64,000 nt of DNA from JABDIY01 sp963751955. GTDB taxonomy: Bacteria > Actinomycetota > Acidimicrobiia > Acidimicrobiales > SZUA-35. The notes below the pieces were generated by a model. The model did no database searches and was not told the origin of the DNA. It saw only the letters and a program-made list of their open reading frames with translations. The stretch covers positions 1 to 64,000 of the forward strand of contig CAVVWM010000017.1 in NCBI GenBank assembly GCA_963751955.1. The letters are read 5' to 3'. Positions 45,410 through 54,302 of this stretch are shown here, one piece after another. Numbering within the stretch: position 1 is the stretch's first letter; every line of letters begins with the position of its first letter. Position numbers and translations under genes: made by a program.

Positions 45410-47324
45410 TCAGTCCTTGGTCTCGTCGAGCTTTTGGAGCATCAAGACACCAGCGATGCTCATGAAGTGGTGCTCGGTCACGAGTCCCACCAGGAGCCCA
45501 TTGTCAACAACCGGAAGCGCGCCGATTCCGAAGGACCGCATGATTTCGAGCGCACGAAGCGGTGCCATGCTCGGTGGCACGCAGACTGGATCGGTGTGCA
45601 TCACATCGGCCACCGAAAGCTCGGTCCATTTACGACTCTCGTCCTTGGTCGCCATCACTCTCAGAAGACGACGGTAGGAGAGGATTCCGATGATCCCTTG
45701 ATTGCCATCCTCGACCAGGATCTGGCGGAGTCGATGCCAGTCCATCAGGTTGGCAACAAGGTCGAGTGGATCCTCGGATGTCACGGTGACAAGGTCGCTC
45801 ACCATGATCTGTTCAACGGTGCGGAAATTGTGTTCCCAGCTACCGCCCTCTTCGATTGTGGCCAGGTTCCACTCCGATATCGCATTCCCAACTGCTTGCC
45901 GGGACGCCATAGCAGCGGTGAGACTGTTGAGGCGTTGACCCAGACCCCCCTTGGGTTTCATCGAGCGCATCGATGATATCTGCCACCGATTGCCGGTTTG
46001 CCCTGACTTGACGCGGCGCTCGATCACACCCAGGTAGCGTTGGATGTCGGCAGCGTCGACGCCCATCGAGCCCAAGCCACTTTCTGCGACGGGCAGCAGA
46101 GTGTCGAGCATTAGAGCCGCTGCGGGGTACTCCTGATCATCGATCCAAGTCATCGAGGACGCAAGGCCCTCGCGGGCACCGCTGACGAAGTTGGCGCGGG
46201 CGGAATCGAAACTGGCGATCCTGCTTACCTCGCCGAATTCGTTGGCGCCACCTTTCATCAATCCGAGCCATAGCGCTGCGTTTGCGATCTCGTCGGTTGT
46301 CGTGGGCCCCGACGGAAGGGTTCGGTTCTCCACACGTAGGTGAGGGACTCCATCCATCACGCCGTAGCACGCTCGGTTCCAGCGCCATACTGTGCCGGTG
46401 TGCATCCGTACCGCCGCGAGAGACGGGACGTCGCCCCGTTCGAGAACATCGAAGGGGTCTTCATGTTCATCGGGCGCTAGCAGTGGCCGGTAGCGGGTGA
46501 TGTCTTCCTTGAAAAGCTCGGTAACTGATCTCTCCACCCATCGTGAGCCGAAGGTGACACGGCCCTCGCGTTGGCGCAGGTGTTGTCCCGAGCGGCGGGT
46601 GTCGACCGACTGCTCGAACAGGGGAATTCGGGTCTCCGCCCACAGGTGTTTTCCGAACAGGATGGGCGAGTTGGTGCACGCGGCCAGTATTGGACCGGCG
46701 AGGAACTGAGAGAGGTTGTAAGTGTTGGCGAACTCTTCGGGCGAAACCTCGAGGTGAACCTGGAAACTGGCGTTGCAGGATTCCGACATCACCGAGCCCT
46801 GGCGAACGTGCAACTCGTCCACTCCGGAGATCTGGAGATCCACATCCTCGCCCCGCATTTCCATGAGAGCTTGGTTCAGCGCGAGGTAACGCGGGTTCTG
46901 CACCATGTTGGTGAGTTGGAGATCGCTGAGTCGCAGCGTGGGCAGGATGCCGGCAAGGATGATCTCGTGGTCCATGGTTTCGAGCCAGCCGGCGGCAGTG
47001 GGTCATGAGCGTGTCGAGCTGGGTGTGGATCGCGCTGAAGCAGGAGCCCGTGAATCGCTGTGGGTCGAGATTGATCTCGAGGTTGTAGGCGCCGATTTCG
47101 GTGGTGAAATGGGGATCATCGATGGCCTCGAGCAATTCGATCGCGATCGGGGACGCCTGCCACGCCTTGTCGACGATGAACATTTCCTGCTCGGCGCCGA
47201 TATGGGGTTGAGACGAATCGAACATTCCGGCTTCGAGCATGTGTTCAAGCGCATGAACGTCCCGCAACATCCAGTTCATTGCTATCTTCCGTTGCTCGAT
47301 GGCCCCGGCTGTTTGTACTCCCAT
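45410..47324 (-). CDS. GCS2-type carboxylate-amine ligase with C-terminal CBS pair (frameshifted)
   Basis: A glutamate-cysteine-ligase-like (GCS2) enzyme, a family that joins an amino-acid carboxylate to an amine with ATP. The N-terminal part has HIGAEQEMFIVDKAW and IGAYNLEINLDPQ. The middle, in a second frame, has QVHLEVSPEEFANTYN and HLRVENRTLPSGPTTTDEIA. One extra base near 46975-46990 must be skipped (1915 = 3x638+1). The last ~135 residues form two CBS motifs (VEQIMVSDLVTVTSEDPLDL and VADVMHTDPVCVPPSMAPL), a nucleotide-binding regulatory pair rarely seen on GCS2. The start at 47324 has AAGGA seven bases upstream. It is the last gene of a minus-strand ATP-grasp/esterase operon, so a peptide-like product is inferred, not glutathione. 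Confidence 0.82.
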
Positions 47325-47367
47325 AACTAGGTCCTTTCGGTATCCCGTTTGCCCTGACCCACTCTCA

Positions 47368-48096
47368 TCAAACCGCTCGACCCAGGTACTGGGGGAGCAT
47401 CTCCCGCCACAACGGCCAATCATGTGCCCACTCAGGACCCCATGGATCCACTCGGTTGGGAACTCCAACCGATCCCAGCACGCTGGCAACGTGCCAAGAC
47501 TCACCCATGTCTTCATTGGGACCTTCGCCCGAGGCGAGCACAATCGAGCATTGCCGCAGCTTGCTCATGTGTTCCTCATCCATTGAATGAAGATAGTGAA
47601 TCGGGGATGCCCAAATGAAGTTCTCGTCGAAGGGTCCATCCATGAATCGCTCGAGATTGAACGTGCCGCTCATGCAGATTGCATGGCGAAATGTCTCTGG
47701 ATACCGGCATACGGCGCTGAGTGCGTTGAACGCACCGATTGACGCTCCGGCCGTGATGATCTCGATGTCGTCGCTTTGGCAGTCGGCGCGGATGGCAGGC
47801 GCCAACTCGTTGCCGATGAACTCCACGAAACGACGTAGGATCCACGAGCGGTGAAGGCTGCCTCCCTCTTTCATGAGCATCGCTCGACCGTTGATGCTGT
47901 CACACGAGTAGACCTTGATGCGCCCTTCTTCGATCAGCGGTGCGCACGAAGCAACAACGTCAAAGCGCTCGATCTCCAACGCGTCCCCGCCAGCGGTCGG
48001 GAAGACGAGAACGGGTACCCCGTAGTCTCCCCACCGCGCCACCTCGACAGTTCGATCAAGAAGAGGGGAGTGCCAGCGGTCGACAACTCTTGTCAT
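47368..48096 (-). CDS. Alpha/beta-hydrolase fold esterase
   Basis: A 242-residue esterase-family protein. VLVFPTAGGDALEIERFDV is the oxyanion-side loop, and the nucleophile Ser lies in the elbow TAGASIGAFNALSAVCRYP. The probable catalytic His is near the end, in WAHDWPLWREMLPQYLG. There is no signal peptide. I start at ATG 48096 because GGAGG lies five bases upstream, although the frame is open to 48363. It lies between an ATP-grasp and the GCS2 ligase, so it probably hydrolyses or transfers an ester or thioester of the same metabolite. Confidence 0.82.
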   Translation of the reverse strand: MTRVVDRWHSPLLDRTVEVARWGDYGVPVLVFPTAGGDALEIERFDVVASCAPLIEEGRIKVYSCDSINGRAMLMKEGGSLHRSWILRRFVEFIGNELAPAIRADCQSDDIEIITAGASIGAFNALSAVCRYPETFRHAICMSGTFNLERFMDGPFDENFIWASPIHYLHSMDEEHMSKLRQCSIVLASGEGPNEDMGESWHVASVLGSVGVPNRVDPWGPEWAHDWPLWREMLPQYLGRAV

Positions 48097-48112
48097 CTGG
48101 GCCTCCGTGATC

Positions 48113-49342
48113 TCATTGGTCGTCACGCCAGTTCTGTATTCGGGACCAGAACATCTCGGTGAATTCGTCCACCTCGTGATCGGGATACATCGCCTCCACC
48201 TTCTGACGGACCGCGTCCCGGGCGGTCTCGGTACCGAAGAATCTGTGGAGCAACTCATCGAGGCCCGAGAGGTGGGTATCGCAGAACTCATCGAACCGAT
48301 CCGCTTCCAATCGTTCCCTTGCCAAAGCTGCATAGCCGCTGAGCTTCTCTTCATAGGAGGCATCAGTATCAGCGATGTCGAAGAACGGCTGCCAATTCAT
48401 GTTCGGCTGAACCGGTCGTTTGGTTGCCGCACAGAACAACGACCACCGAAGGTTCGCACCGATCAGCCAGGGAAAGTGATAATGCAGCGAAGTGACCTGG
48501 GAATCAGGGCATGGATTGGCGAAATCTATGGGAAACCACGTGGAGTTCTGCCGGAGTGCCTCGCAGCTGTTGAAGTCCCAGCCGAAGAAGGAGTTGATGG
48601 TCAGTGTGGTGTCGATGAGATGCTGGCGCTGATCGTCGGGAATGCCACCGTCATCGGAGGTGTAACGATCATGCAGCGCGGCACCGGGGTCATATCGGAC
48701 CACTCGAACCTGGGGTCCAAGCCCGATGCAGCGGATGAAAAGGTCGTGAGGGTCAACCGCCTGTTGGAGATGCATCAAGTAGGTGCCGCTCTCGTCATAG
48801 ATCCGCTGAAGGTCTTCGATGTTGTCAATTCGGCTCACGCCGGCCCAACCGCCACCGTCATAGGGTTTGATGTACATCGGGTACCCAACCTTGTTCCCCA
48901 GCTCCTCGAGATCGAACATCTCCGCGTACCGTTCGAGTGTCACCTGTAGATCTGGCTGAGTGAGGTAACTCTTGGGGGGCACCATCCACGTGGTGGGGAT
49001 CGGCATTCCAAGCCGCATCATCGCGGAATAGGAGGTATGTTTTTCGTTTGATTGGATCGACCAGGGATTGTTGAAGACATACAGGCCGTCGAGCACGATC
49101 GCTTTCTTGATCCATTCCCTGCTCGCCCCATACCAGTGCGTCAGCCGGTCGATCACCACGTCGTAGCTGGTTGGCTGGCGCAAATAGAACGGCTTGATCT
49201 TGACTCGTTCCACGTCGAACCGAATTGAGTCGCCGTCCATTTTCACGGTGAGGTCGAGCTGACGGAGGATTGCTTCGTAACAGATGGGCCAACACACGTC
49301 GGCGCCAAGCGATAGACCGATCTTTCTTCGAACCTCAGGCAT
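48113..49342 (-). CDS. ATP-grasp ligase (subfamily distinct from its three neighbours)
   Basis: A 409-residue ATP-grasp protein. The N-terminal part (about 1-95) carries KIGLSLGADVCWPICYEAIL and RLTHWYGASREWIKKAIVLD. The ATP-grasp core shows VGYPMYIKPYDGGGWAGVSR, with the nucleotide-binding Lys and glycine-rich loop, and LMHLQQAVDPHDLFIRCIGL; the metal residues lie in the segment FPIDFANPCPDSQ, with Asp and Asn. It is not closely similar to the ligases at 50549, 51853 and 53070. ATG 49342 has GGGGAG upstream and overlaps the esterase stop by eight bases. It is expected to form an amide bond through an acyl-phosphate; substrate unknown. Confidence 0.82.
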   Translation of the reverse strand: MPEVRRKIGLSLGADVCWPICYEAILRQLDLTVKMDGDSIRFDVERVKIKPFYLRQPTSYDVVIDRLTHWYGASREWIKKAIVLDGLYVFNNPWSIQSNEKHTSYSAMMRLGMPIPTTWMVPPKSYLTQPDLQVTLERYAEMFDLEELGNKVGYPMYIKPYDGGGWAGVSRIDNIEDLQRIYDESGTYLMHLQQAVDPHDLFIRCIGLGPQVRVVRYDPGAALHDRYTSDDGGIPDDQRQHLIDTTLTINSFFGWDFNSCEALRQNSTWFPIDFANPCPDSQVTSLHYHFPWLIGANLRWSLFCAATKRPVQPNMNWQPFFDIADTDASYEEKLSGYAALARERLEADRFDEFCDTHLSGLDELLHRFFGTETARDAVRQKVEAMYPDHEVDEFTEMFWSRIQNWRDDQ

Positions 49343-50552
49343 CGTTTTTGCTCCCCATCTTGTCCAACCCAACACCTGTCGCAGGATCGGGTCTCTGGAA
49401 TGGTCTCACATCTCGCGGCCGGAAGGAGTCGGCAAATAGCCACGGGAGCCCAAGGCCAAGATTGTCGCGCCAACAACCCCAGGTGTGCCCGTCCCGTGCT
49501 TCTGCCATCAGAACGGTGGTGTCGGTATTGGCCAGAATCGGTCGTAGCGCGCGATTCTCACAGATCAGCGGTTCAAAAATGCCACAACTCATGAATGCGC
49601 GATCGGTCACTCGGATGGGGTTTGCTACGAAGCCACTCACGAATTCCGTGACCGGTTTCCAGAGTGGTTCGGCTCGCTCAAGACCATCCGGCGAGGCACC
49701 ACTGAATGAACCCGACTGCAGAAGCAACTTCCCAAACGTCTTCGGGAAACGAGCAGCGGTTGAAAGGGTGGCGATCGCGCCGAAGCTTGCTCCACCCAGA
49801 CAGCGACTGTCGCGGTCACCGATCAGCGGGAGGTGTCCCTCCAGATAAGGAACCAGCTCGTCGGCTACGAAACGGGCGTGTCGCTCGTCGTTTGCGTATT
49901 CTGCCAGGCGATCTCCCGGATCACAAAAGGCCACAACGAGCTCGGGCGTCAGGCCACGGTGGATCAGATTGTCGAGCACCGTTGCTGCATCGGCATAGTG
50001 CAGGTAGTCGGATCCGTCGTGCATGATCAGCAACGGGTATCGATGTTCGGGCTCCATCGAGAAGTCGTGGGGCAGGTAGAGGTTCACGTGAATCGCCCGA
50101 CTCAGATGAGCACTGGGGATCGTGAGGGACCGCTGAAGGCCCTCTTCAGCTTCGGGGTCACGGAGCGCCCACGGCGGGACCGTATACCCGTGGGATCGGC
50201 ACACCGAGTTCTGACCGAACGGGTTGCGAGCCTCGAACGGGTTCAGCGGATCCTCGGTGTCGTATTGATGCGTCCCGTCGGTGATGTGGAGCTTGTATTC
50301 GAGTCGAGTTCCGGGCGGAAGTGATAGGGAAAGAAGCCACCAGTCCGACTCGCCCAACCGTTCGAACGACAGGTCATCGGGTAGACCGAACCCGAAGTGG
50401 ATCAGCCGCACAGCGTCAACGTCACCTCGATAGGCGAAGGTGGTGGCGTCCTCAGCGGTGATCGGGAAGCCGCGCTCGAACACCAGGCGATCCAACCGGG
50501 TGGGAATCAGGCTCGGTTCAGGCGGGACTCGCACGGCGAGAAGATCGCTCAT
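49335..50552 (-). CDS. Enterochelin-esterase-like (Fes/EstD-type) hydrolase
   Basis: A 405-residue protein with two domains. Residues 40-125 form an Ig-like, early-set domain (VRLIHFGFGLPDDLSF, then WWLLSLSLPPGTRLEYKLHI) as in Fes. The alpha/beta-hydrolase follows, with YPLLIMHDGSDYLHYADA, nucleophile Ser in LGGASFGAIATLSTAARFP, and the terminal His in EARDGHTWGCWRDNLGLGLP. No signal peptide, so it acts in the cytoplasm. ATG overlaps the preceding ATP-grasp stop (ATGA). Fes cleaves a siderophore lactone; here the context suggests an ester of the ligase product, which is inference. Confidence 0.82.
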   Translation of the reverse strand: MSDLLAVRVPPEPSLIPTRLDRLVFERGFPITAEDATTFAYRGDVDAVRLIHFGFGLPDDLSFERLGESDWWLLSLSLPPGTRLEYKLHITDGTHQYDTEDPLNPFEARNPFGQNSVCRSHGYTVPPWALRDPEAEEGLQRSLTIPSAHLSRAIHVNLYLPHDFSMEPEHRYPLLIMHDGSDYLHYADAATVLDNLIHRGLTPELVVAFCDPGDRLAEYANDERHARFVADELVPYLEGHLPLIGDRDSRCLGGASFGAIATLSTAARFPKTFGKLLLQSGSFSGASPDGLERAEPLWKPVTEFVSGFVANPIRVTDRAFMSCGIFEPLICENRALRPILANTDTTVLMAEARDGHTWGCWRDNLGLGLPWLFADSFRPRDVRPFQRPDPATGVGLDKMGSKNDA

Positions 50553-51772
50553 TGCGAGTGCACCTTCACCGACCTGCCGATCTCATCGAGAACATGACGC
50601 AGGTGGTCATAGTCCTGATGGCGTGCCCGTACCCAGGCATTGGCCATGTAGCCGGCGTCGACACCCTGGGTCGGTGTTCCGGGATCGGGCAGGTGTGAAT
50701 CGATTATCAGTTCGCCGAACCGGGTTTGCATCTCGTCGATGCCGCTGTAGCCGGTGATCACCCCGTCCCCTTCGGGTCTCAGCGCTACGATGCCAGCGGC
50801 AAATCGCCGCGATGCCTGCCGGTCGGTGGAACCGTGAACCAGAAGCTGAGCCCATTCTCGGTAGAGATCGAGATCGTTTCCGGCACCGTACAGATCCCAG
50901 GCGCGTACCCCGGGCGGCCGGCAGCCGATCTCGGAGAAGACCAGGCCCTTGGGCCCCGAGAACCATTCCATATGTGTTGCCGATGTTCCAATTCCCAGTG
51001 CGTGTATGACCCTTCGGCCCATTTCTCGTACTTCGCCGTAGTCGGGGACGGAGTCCAATCGATTCGTGGCGATGAATTGCGGTGAGATCCAACGGGTCCT
51101 CATCGCCTCGAGAACGTTGGGATAGTAGTGACTCGCGAAATCATGTTCCACGTGCCCATCTACCGAGATTGTGTCGTAGAAGCCCTCATGGCCTTCCATG
51201 AACTCCTCGACAGCAACCGACACCCCTCGGTTGACCCCTGAAAGCTCGAGCGCATCTGCGAGATCGCTGTCGCTGTCAACTCGGTAGGTACCTGATGCGC
51301 CCGCACCATCTGGCGGCTTCACGATGAGCGGGTAGCCCACCTCGGCGGCGAAGGCCCGAACCTGGGCAGCATCTGCGGTTCCCAAGGATCGAGCGCAGGG
51401 AACCCCAGCTTCCCTCAGCACCTGCTTCATCGTCGGTTTGTCACGACAAAGGAAAGCAGTCCTGACCGATGTTCCCGGAATCGTGCAGGCCTCCCTGACC
51501 CGTGCAGCGGTCATCGTGTGTGCTTCAATCGTCGCTTCGAGACGGTCAACCCACAGTCGATCCTGAATCCACCGAACAGCAGCTTCAACCGCCCGATCGT
51601 TGGTCACTGAATCGACCTGCTCGTAGTGGGTGAGCCAGCCCTTCACATCGTCGTCGAGCCAGTACTTGGGTCGTTCGCCGATTCCGATGACGGTGGCACC
51701 GACCTCGGCCAGGGCGCGGGCGAACTGCTTCTGGTTGTCCGGAAAGCTGGGCTCCAGGAGAATGACGTTCAC
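50549..51772 (-). CDS. ATP-grasp ligase A (first gene of minus-strand operon)
   Basis: A 407-residue ATP-grasp protein. The pre-ATP-grasp domain begins VNVILLEPSFPDNQKQFARA and continues through VGATVIGIGERPKYW. The core has FLCRDKPTMKQVLREAGVPC, GYPLIVKPPDGAGASGTYRV, VAVEEFMEGHEGFYD and HMEWFSGPKGLVFSEIGCRP with the metal-binding Glu. It is a paralogue of the two plus-strand ligases; all three share the opening pattern and the C-terminal (DLYxxWAxLxxHG) region. The start is GTG 51772. Family members activate a carboxylate as acyl-phosphate and join it to an amine; the substrate is not known. Confidence 0.85.
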   Translation of the reverse strand: MNVILLEPSFPDNQKQFARALAEVGATVIGIGERPKYWLDDDVKGWLTHYEQVDSVTNDRAVEAAVRWIQDRLWVDRLEATIEAHTMTAARVREACTIPGTSVRTAFLCRDKPTMKQVLREAGVPCARSLGTADAAQVRAFAAEVGYPLIVKPPDGAGASGTYRVDSDSDLADALELSGVNRGVSVAVEEFMEGHEGFYDTISVDGHVEHDFASHYYPNVLEAMRTRWISPQFIATNRLDSVPDYGEVREMGRRVIHALGIGTSATHMEWFSGPKGLVFSEIGCRPPGVRAWDLYGAGNDLDLYREWAQLLVHGSTDRQASRRFAAGIVALRPEGDGVITGYSGIDEMQTRFGELIIDSHLPDPGTPTQGVDAGYMANAWVRARHQDYDHLRHVLDEIGRSVKVHSQ

Positions 51773-51852
51773 ACCACCTGTGTACAGCCAATTCGCCGAA
51801 GATGTAACAAGCGTCACGCAGCCGAAGTTGGGCGGGTACGGTCGGTTTGGTG
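51773..51852. promoter_or_regulatory. 80-bp divergent promoter region of the ligase cluster
   Basis: This is the only space between the two divergent ATP-grasp operons and must contain both promoters. Outward from it, both starts read GTGAACGT preceded by GGTG, an inverted similarity that probably reflects the shared N-terminal sequence of the paralogues. No clear consensus promoter was seen. Confidence 0.45.
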
Positions 51853-53073
51853 GTGAACGTAGTATTCGTGGCTCCCTATTCGATGGAGGCGACCAACAGA
51901 TTCTTGTCGGCGTTTCTATCTCTACCGAATGCGAAGATCGGACTGGTGAGCGCCGATCCCATCGAGAAGTTCCCGTTGGAACTGCGACATCGGCTCGCGT
52001 CGCATTGGAGGATCGATGATTGTCTGGACACTGACCAACTCGCTCATGGAGTCGGATCGGCGGGTGCTCAGCTCGGCGGCGTCGACGCTCTGGCCGGCAT
52101 CCTGGAGAATTTGCAGGTGACTCTTGCTCAGGTGCGGGAACGGTTGGGGATCCCCGGGATGGGCGAAGAGACGGCAGAAAACTTTCGGGACAAGGCACGC
52201 ATGAAGGCGGTATTCCAGGCCGCCGGGATTCCGTGTGCCCGAAACGCTCGAGCCGACAACGCCGATGCGGTTCGGATGGTGTTTCACGATTGGCAGACGC
52301 CGATCGTTGTGAAGCCCCTTGCTGGAATGGGTGCCCGCAATACTTTCCGCATCAGCGAGACCGAAGGCCTCGATCGGTGGTTGAGCCACAGTCCTCCCAG
52401 TACCCAGGCCCCAGTTCTCCTCGAGGAGTTCCTGGAAGGACGCGAGTTCTCCTTCGAAAGTGTTCTTATCAACGGCGAGTTGGTCTGGCATTCCATCTGC
52501 CGCTACGACCCAACCCCGCTGACGGTGGTCGAAAATCCCTGGATCCAGTGGAGCGTGGTGTTGCCTCGATACATCGACGGCGAGGAGTTCGCAGCGATTC
52601 GTGACATTGGAACGGCTGCGGTTCGTTCGCTGGGCATGAACACCGGCCTGTCCCACCTCGAGTGGTTCCTACGCCCGGACGGGTCGGTCGCCATCTCAGA
52701 AGTCGGAGCTCGGCCCCCCGGTGCTCAGATAGCGTCGCTCATGTCGTGGGCTCACGATAGGGACATGTATGCAGCCTGGGCCGAACTGGTTGCCCACGGC
52801 CGGTTTGTCCCTCCGGAACGCCGCTACGCGGTCGGCGCCGCGTATCTACGGGCTCAGGGTTCCGGGAGGGCGATCACCTCAGTCACCGGCATCGATCGGG
52901 TTGGACCCGAGACCCACGCCATGGTCGTCGAATCGAAGCTGCCTAGCGCTGGTGCAGCTCGGGCCGAAAGCTACGAAGGGGATGGATACGTGATCGTGAG
53001 GGGCGAGAACACAGGGCAGGTAGATGCGGCTCTGCGTGAGATCATCTCGACGATCCGGGTGGAGTGTGGATGA
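51853..53073 (+). CDS. ATP-grasp ligase B (first gene of plus-strand operon)
   Basis: A 406-residue paralogue of ligases A and C. It opens VNVVFVAPYSMEATNRFLSA. The core shows NFRDKARMKAVFQAAGIPCA, TPIVVKPLAGMGARNTFRIS, VLLEEFLEGREFSFESVLIN and HLEWFLRPDGSVAISEVGAR, with the conserved Lys and metal-binding Glu residues. Several starts are possible (TTG 51847, GTG 51850, GTG 51853); I chose 51853 because it gives the same N-terminus as the paralogues. Its stop overlaps the start of ligase C (ATGA), so the two are made together. Confidence 0.84.
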   Translation: MNVVFVAPYSMEATNRFLSAFLSLPNAKIGLVSADPIEKFPLELRHRLASHWRIDDCLDTDQLAHGVGSAGAQLGGVDALAGILENLQVTLAQVRERLGIPGMGEETAENFRDKARMKAVFQAAGIPCARNARADNADAVRMVFHDWQTPIVVKPLAGMGARNTFRISETEGLDRWLSHSPPSTQAPVLLEEFLEGREFSFESVLINGELVWHSICRYDPTPLTVVENPWIQWSVVLPRYIDGEEFAAIRDIGTAAVRSLGMNTGLSHLEWFLRPDGSVAISEVGARPPGAQIASLMSWAHDRDMYAAWAELVAHGRFVPPERRYAVGAAYLRAQGSGRAITSVTGIDRVGPETHAMVVESKLPSAGAARAESYEGDGYVIVRGENTGQVDAALREIISTIRVECG

Positions 53074-54287
53074 TGGACGTACTATTTCTGTCGCCTGACT
53101 ATCCCACTGATTTGCCGCTGTTTGTTTCCGGTCTGGTCGAGGTGGGTGCGAACGTCATCGGTGTCGGTGATCAACACTTTGACAGCCTTTCCGAACGGAC
53201 CAAACGAAACCTCAGCAGCTACGTGCAGATCGAGTCGTGGTCGGACGACGAGGCGGCTCTGGCATCGATTCTCAGCCAACTGCAGGGGCGAAACATCGAT
53301 CGGGTCGAGACGTTGTGGGAGCCCACAATGGTTCTCGCAGCACGGCTGAGAGAACACATTTCAGTGCCGGGACTATCCGTGGCGGACACGATCACCTTCC
53401 GTGACAAGGGCGAGATGAAGAAGCGGGTAGAGGCAGCTGGAATTCGCACGCCACGTTCTGTACGAGCTTCCACCAAACATCAGTGTCGGGCCGCCGCTGT
53501 GGAGATCGGTTTCCCGATCATCATCAAACCGATCTCCGGGGCCGGTTCAGCGGACACCCACCGGATTGAGAACGGCGCCGAACTCGAAGCTGCCCTCACG
53601 ATGCTGGGTCATGTTCCCGAAGTGAGTGTCGAAGAATTCGTCGACGGGGATGAATTCACCTATGACACCGTTTGTGCCGGAGGGTCGATTGTGTTCGAGA
53701 ACGTATGTGAGTACCGACCCAATCCGCTGATCGGCAAGCAGGTCGAGTGGATTAGTCCCCAGGTGATCCTCTATCGGGATCTAACGGATCCCTTCATTGC
53801 CGGCGGCGTCGAACTCGGGCGCAAGGTGATCGACGCCATGGGTTTCCGGAGCGGCTTCACCCACATGGAGTGGTATCGGAAGGCCTCGGGTGAGGTGATC
53901 TTCGGCGAGATTGCCGCCCGGTCTCCGGGTGGCCGCCTCACCGATCTGATGAACTACGCATGCGACACCGATCTGTACGCCGGCTGGGCTGAGGCGATAT
54001 GTCACGGCACCTTCAGTCAGCCCAGTGAACGCATCTATAACGTCGCCCAGGTCTTCAAACGGGCCCAAGGCGAGGGTGTCATCAGCCGCATCGAAGGTGT
54101 GGGGGAGATGATGGGAAGAATGGGTGAGCATGTGGTCAACGTCGACCTGATGCAGCCGGGCCAGCAGCGTCGCGACTGGAGAGCAACGGTCATCTCCGAT
54201 GGCCTCATCGTCGTTCGTCACCGCAACCTCGACGACACCGTTGCGATGTCGGAATGGATCGCAAGCAACGTCCACATTCACTGTTAG
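53070..54287 (+). CDS. ATP-grasp ligase C
   Basis: A 405-residue ATP-grasp protein, paralogous to ligases A and B. It begins MMDVLFLSPDYPTDLPLFVS with VGANVIGVGDQHF. The core has TFRDKGEMKKRVEAAGIRTP, GFPIIIKPISGAGSADTHRI, VSVEEFVDGDEFTYDTVCAG and HMEWYRKASGEVIFGEIAAR. The next gene, an M3 oligopeptidase, follows after 15 bases. The three paralogues differ most in the N-terminal domain and in the loop after the metal site, so they may add different residues to one chain; this is inference. Confidence 0.84.
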   Translation: MMDVLFLSPDYPTDLPLFVSGLVEVGANVIGVGDQHFDSLSERTKRNLSSYVQIESWSDDEAALASILSQLQGRNIDRVETLWEPTMVLAARLREHISVPGLSVADTITFRDKGEMKKRVEAAGIRTPRSVRASTKHQCRAAAVEIGFPIIIKPISGAGSADTHRIENGAELEAALTMLGHVPEVSVEEFVDGDEFTYDTVCAGGSIVFENVCEYRPNPLIGKQVEWISPQVILYRDLTDPFIAGGVELGRKVIDAMGFRSGFTHMEWYRKASGEVIFGEIAARSPGGRLTDLMNYACDTDLYAGWAEAICHGTFSQPSERIYNVAQVFKRAQGEGVISRIEGVGEMMGRMGEHVVNVDLMQPGQQRRDWRATVISDGLIVVRHRNLDDTVAMSEWIASNVHIHC

Positions 54288-54302
54288 TGACAGAATGGAG
54301 TT

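Noticed and set aside
51773..52198. N-terminal extension of ATP-grasp ligase A up to 52198
   Set aside because: The extra residues are Arg/Pro/Ser-rich antisense of ligase B, and the GTG at 51772 matches the N-termini of its paralogues.
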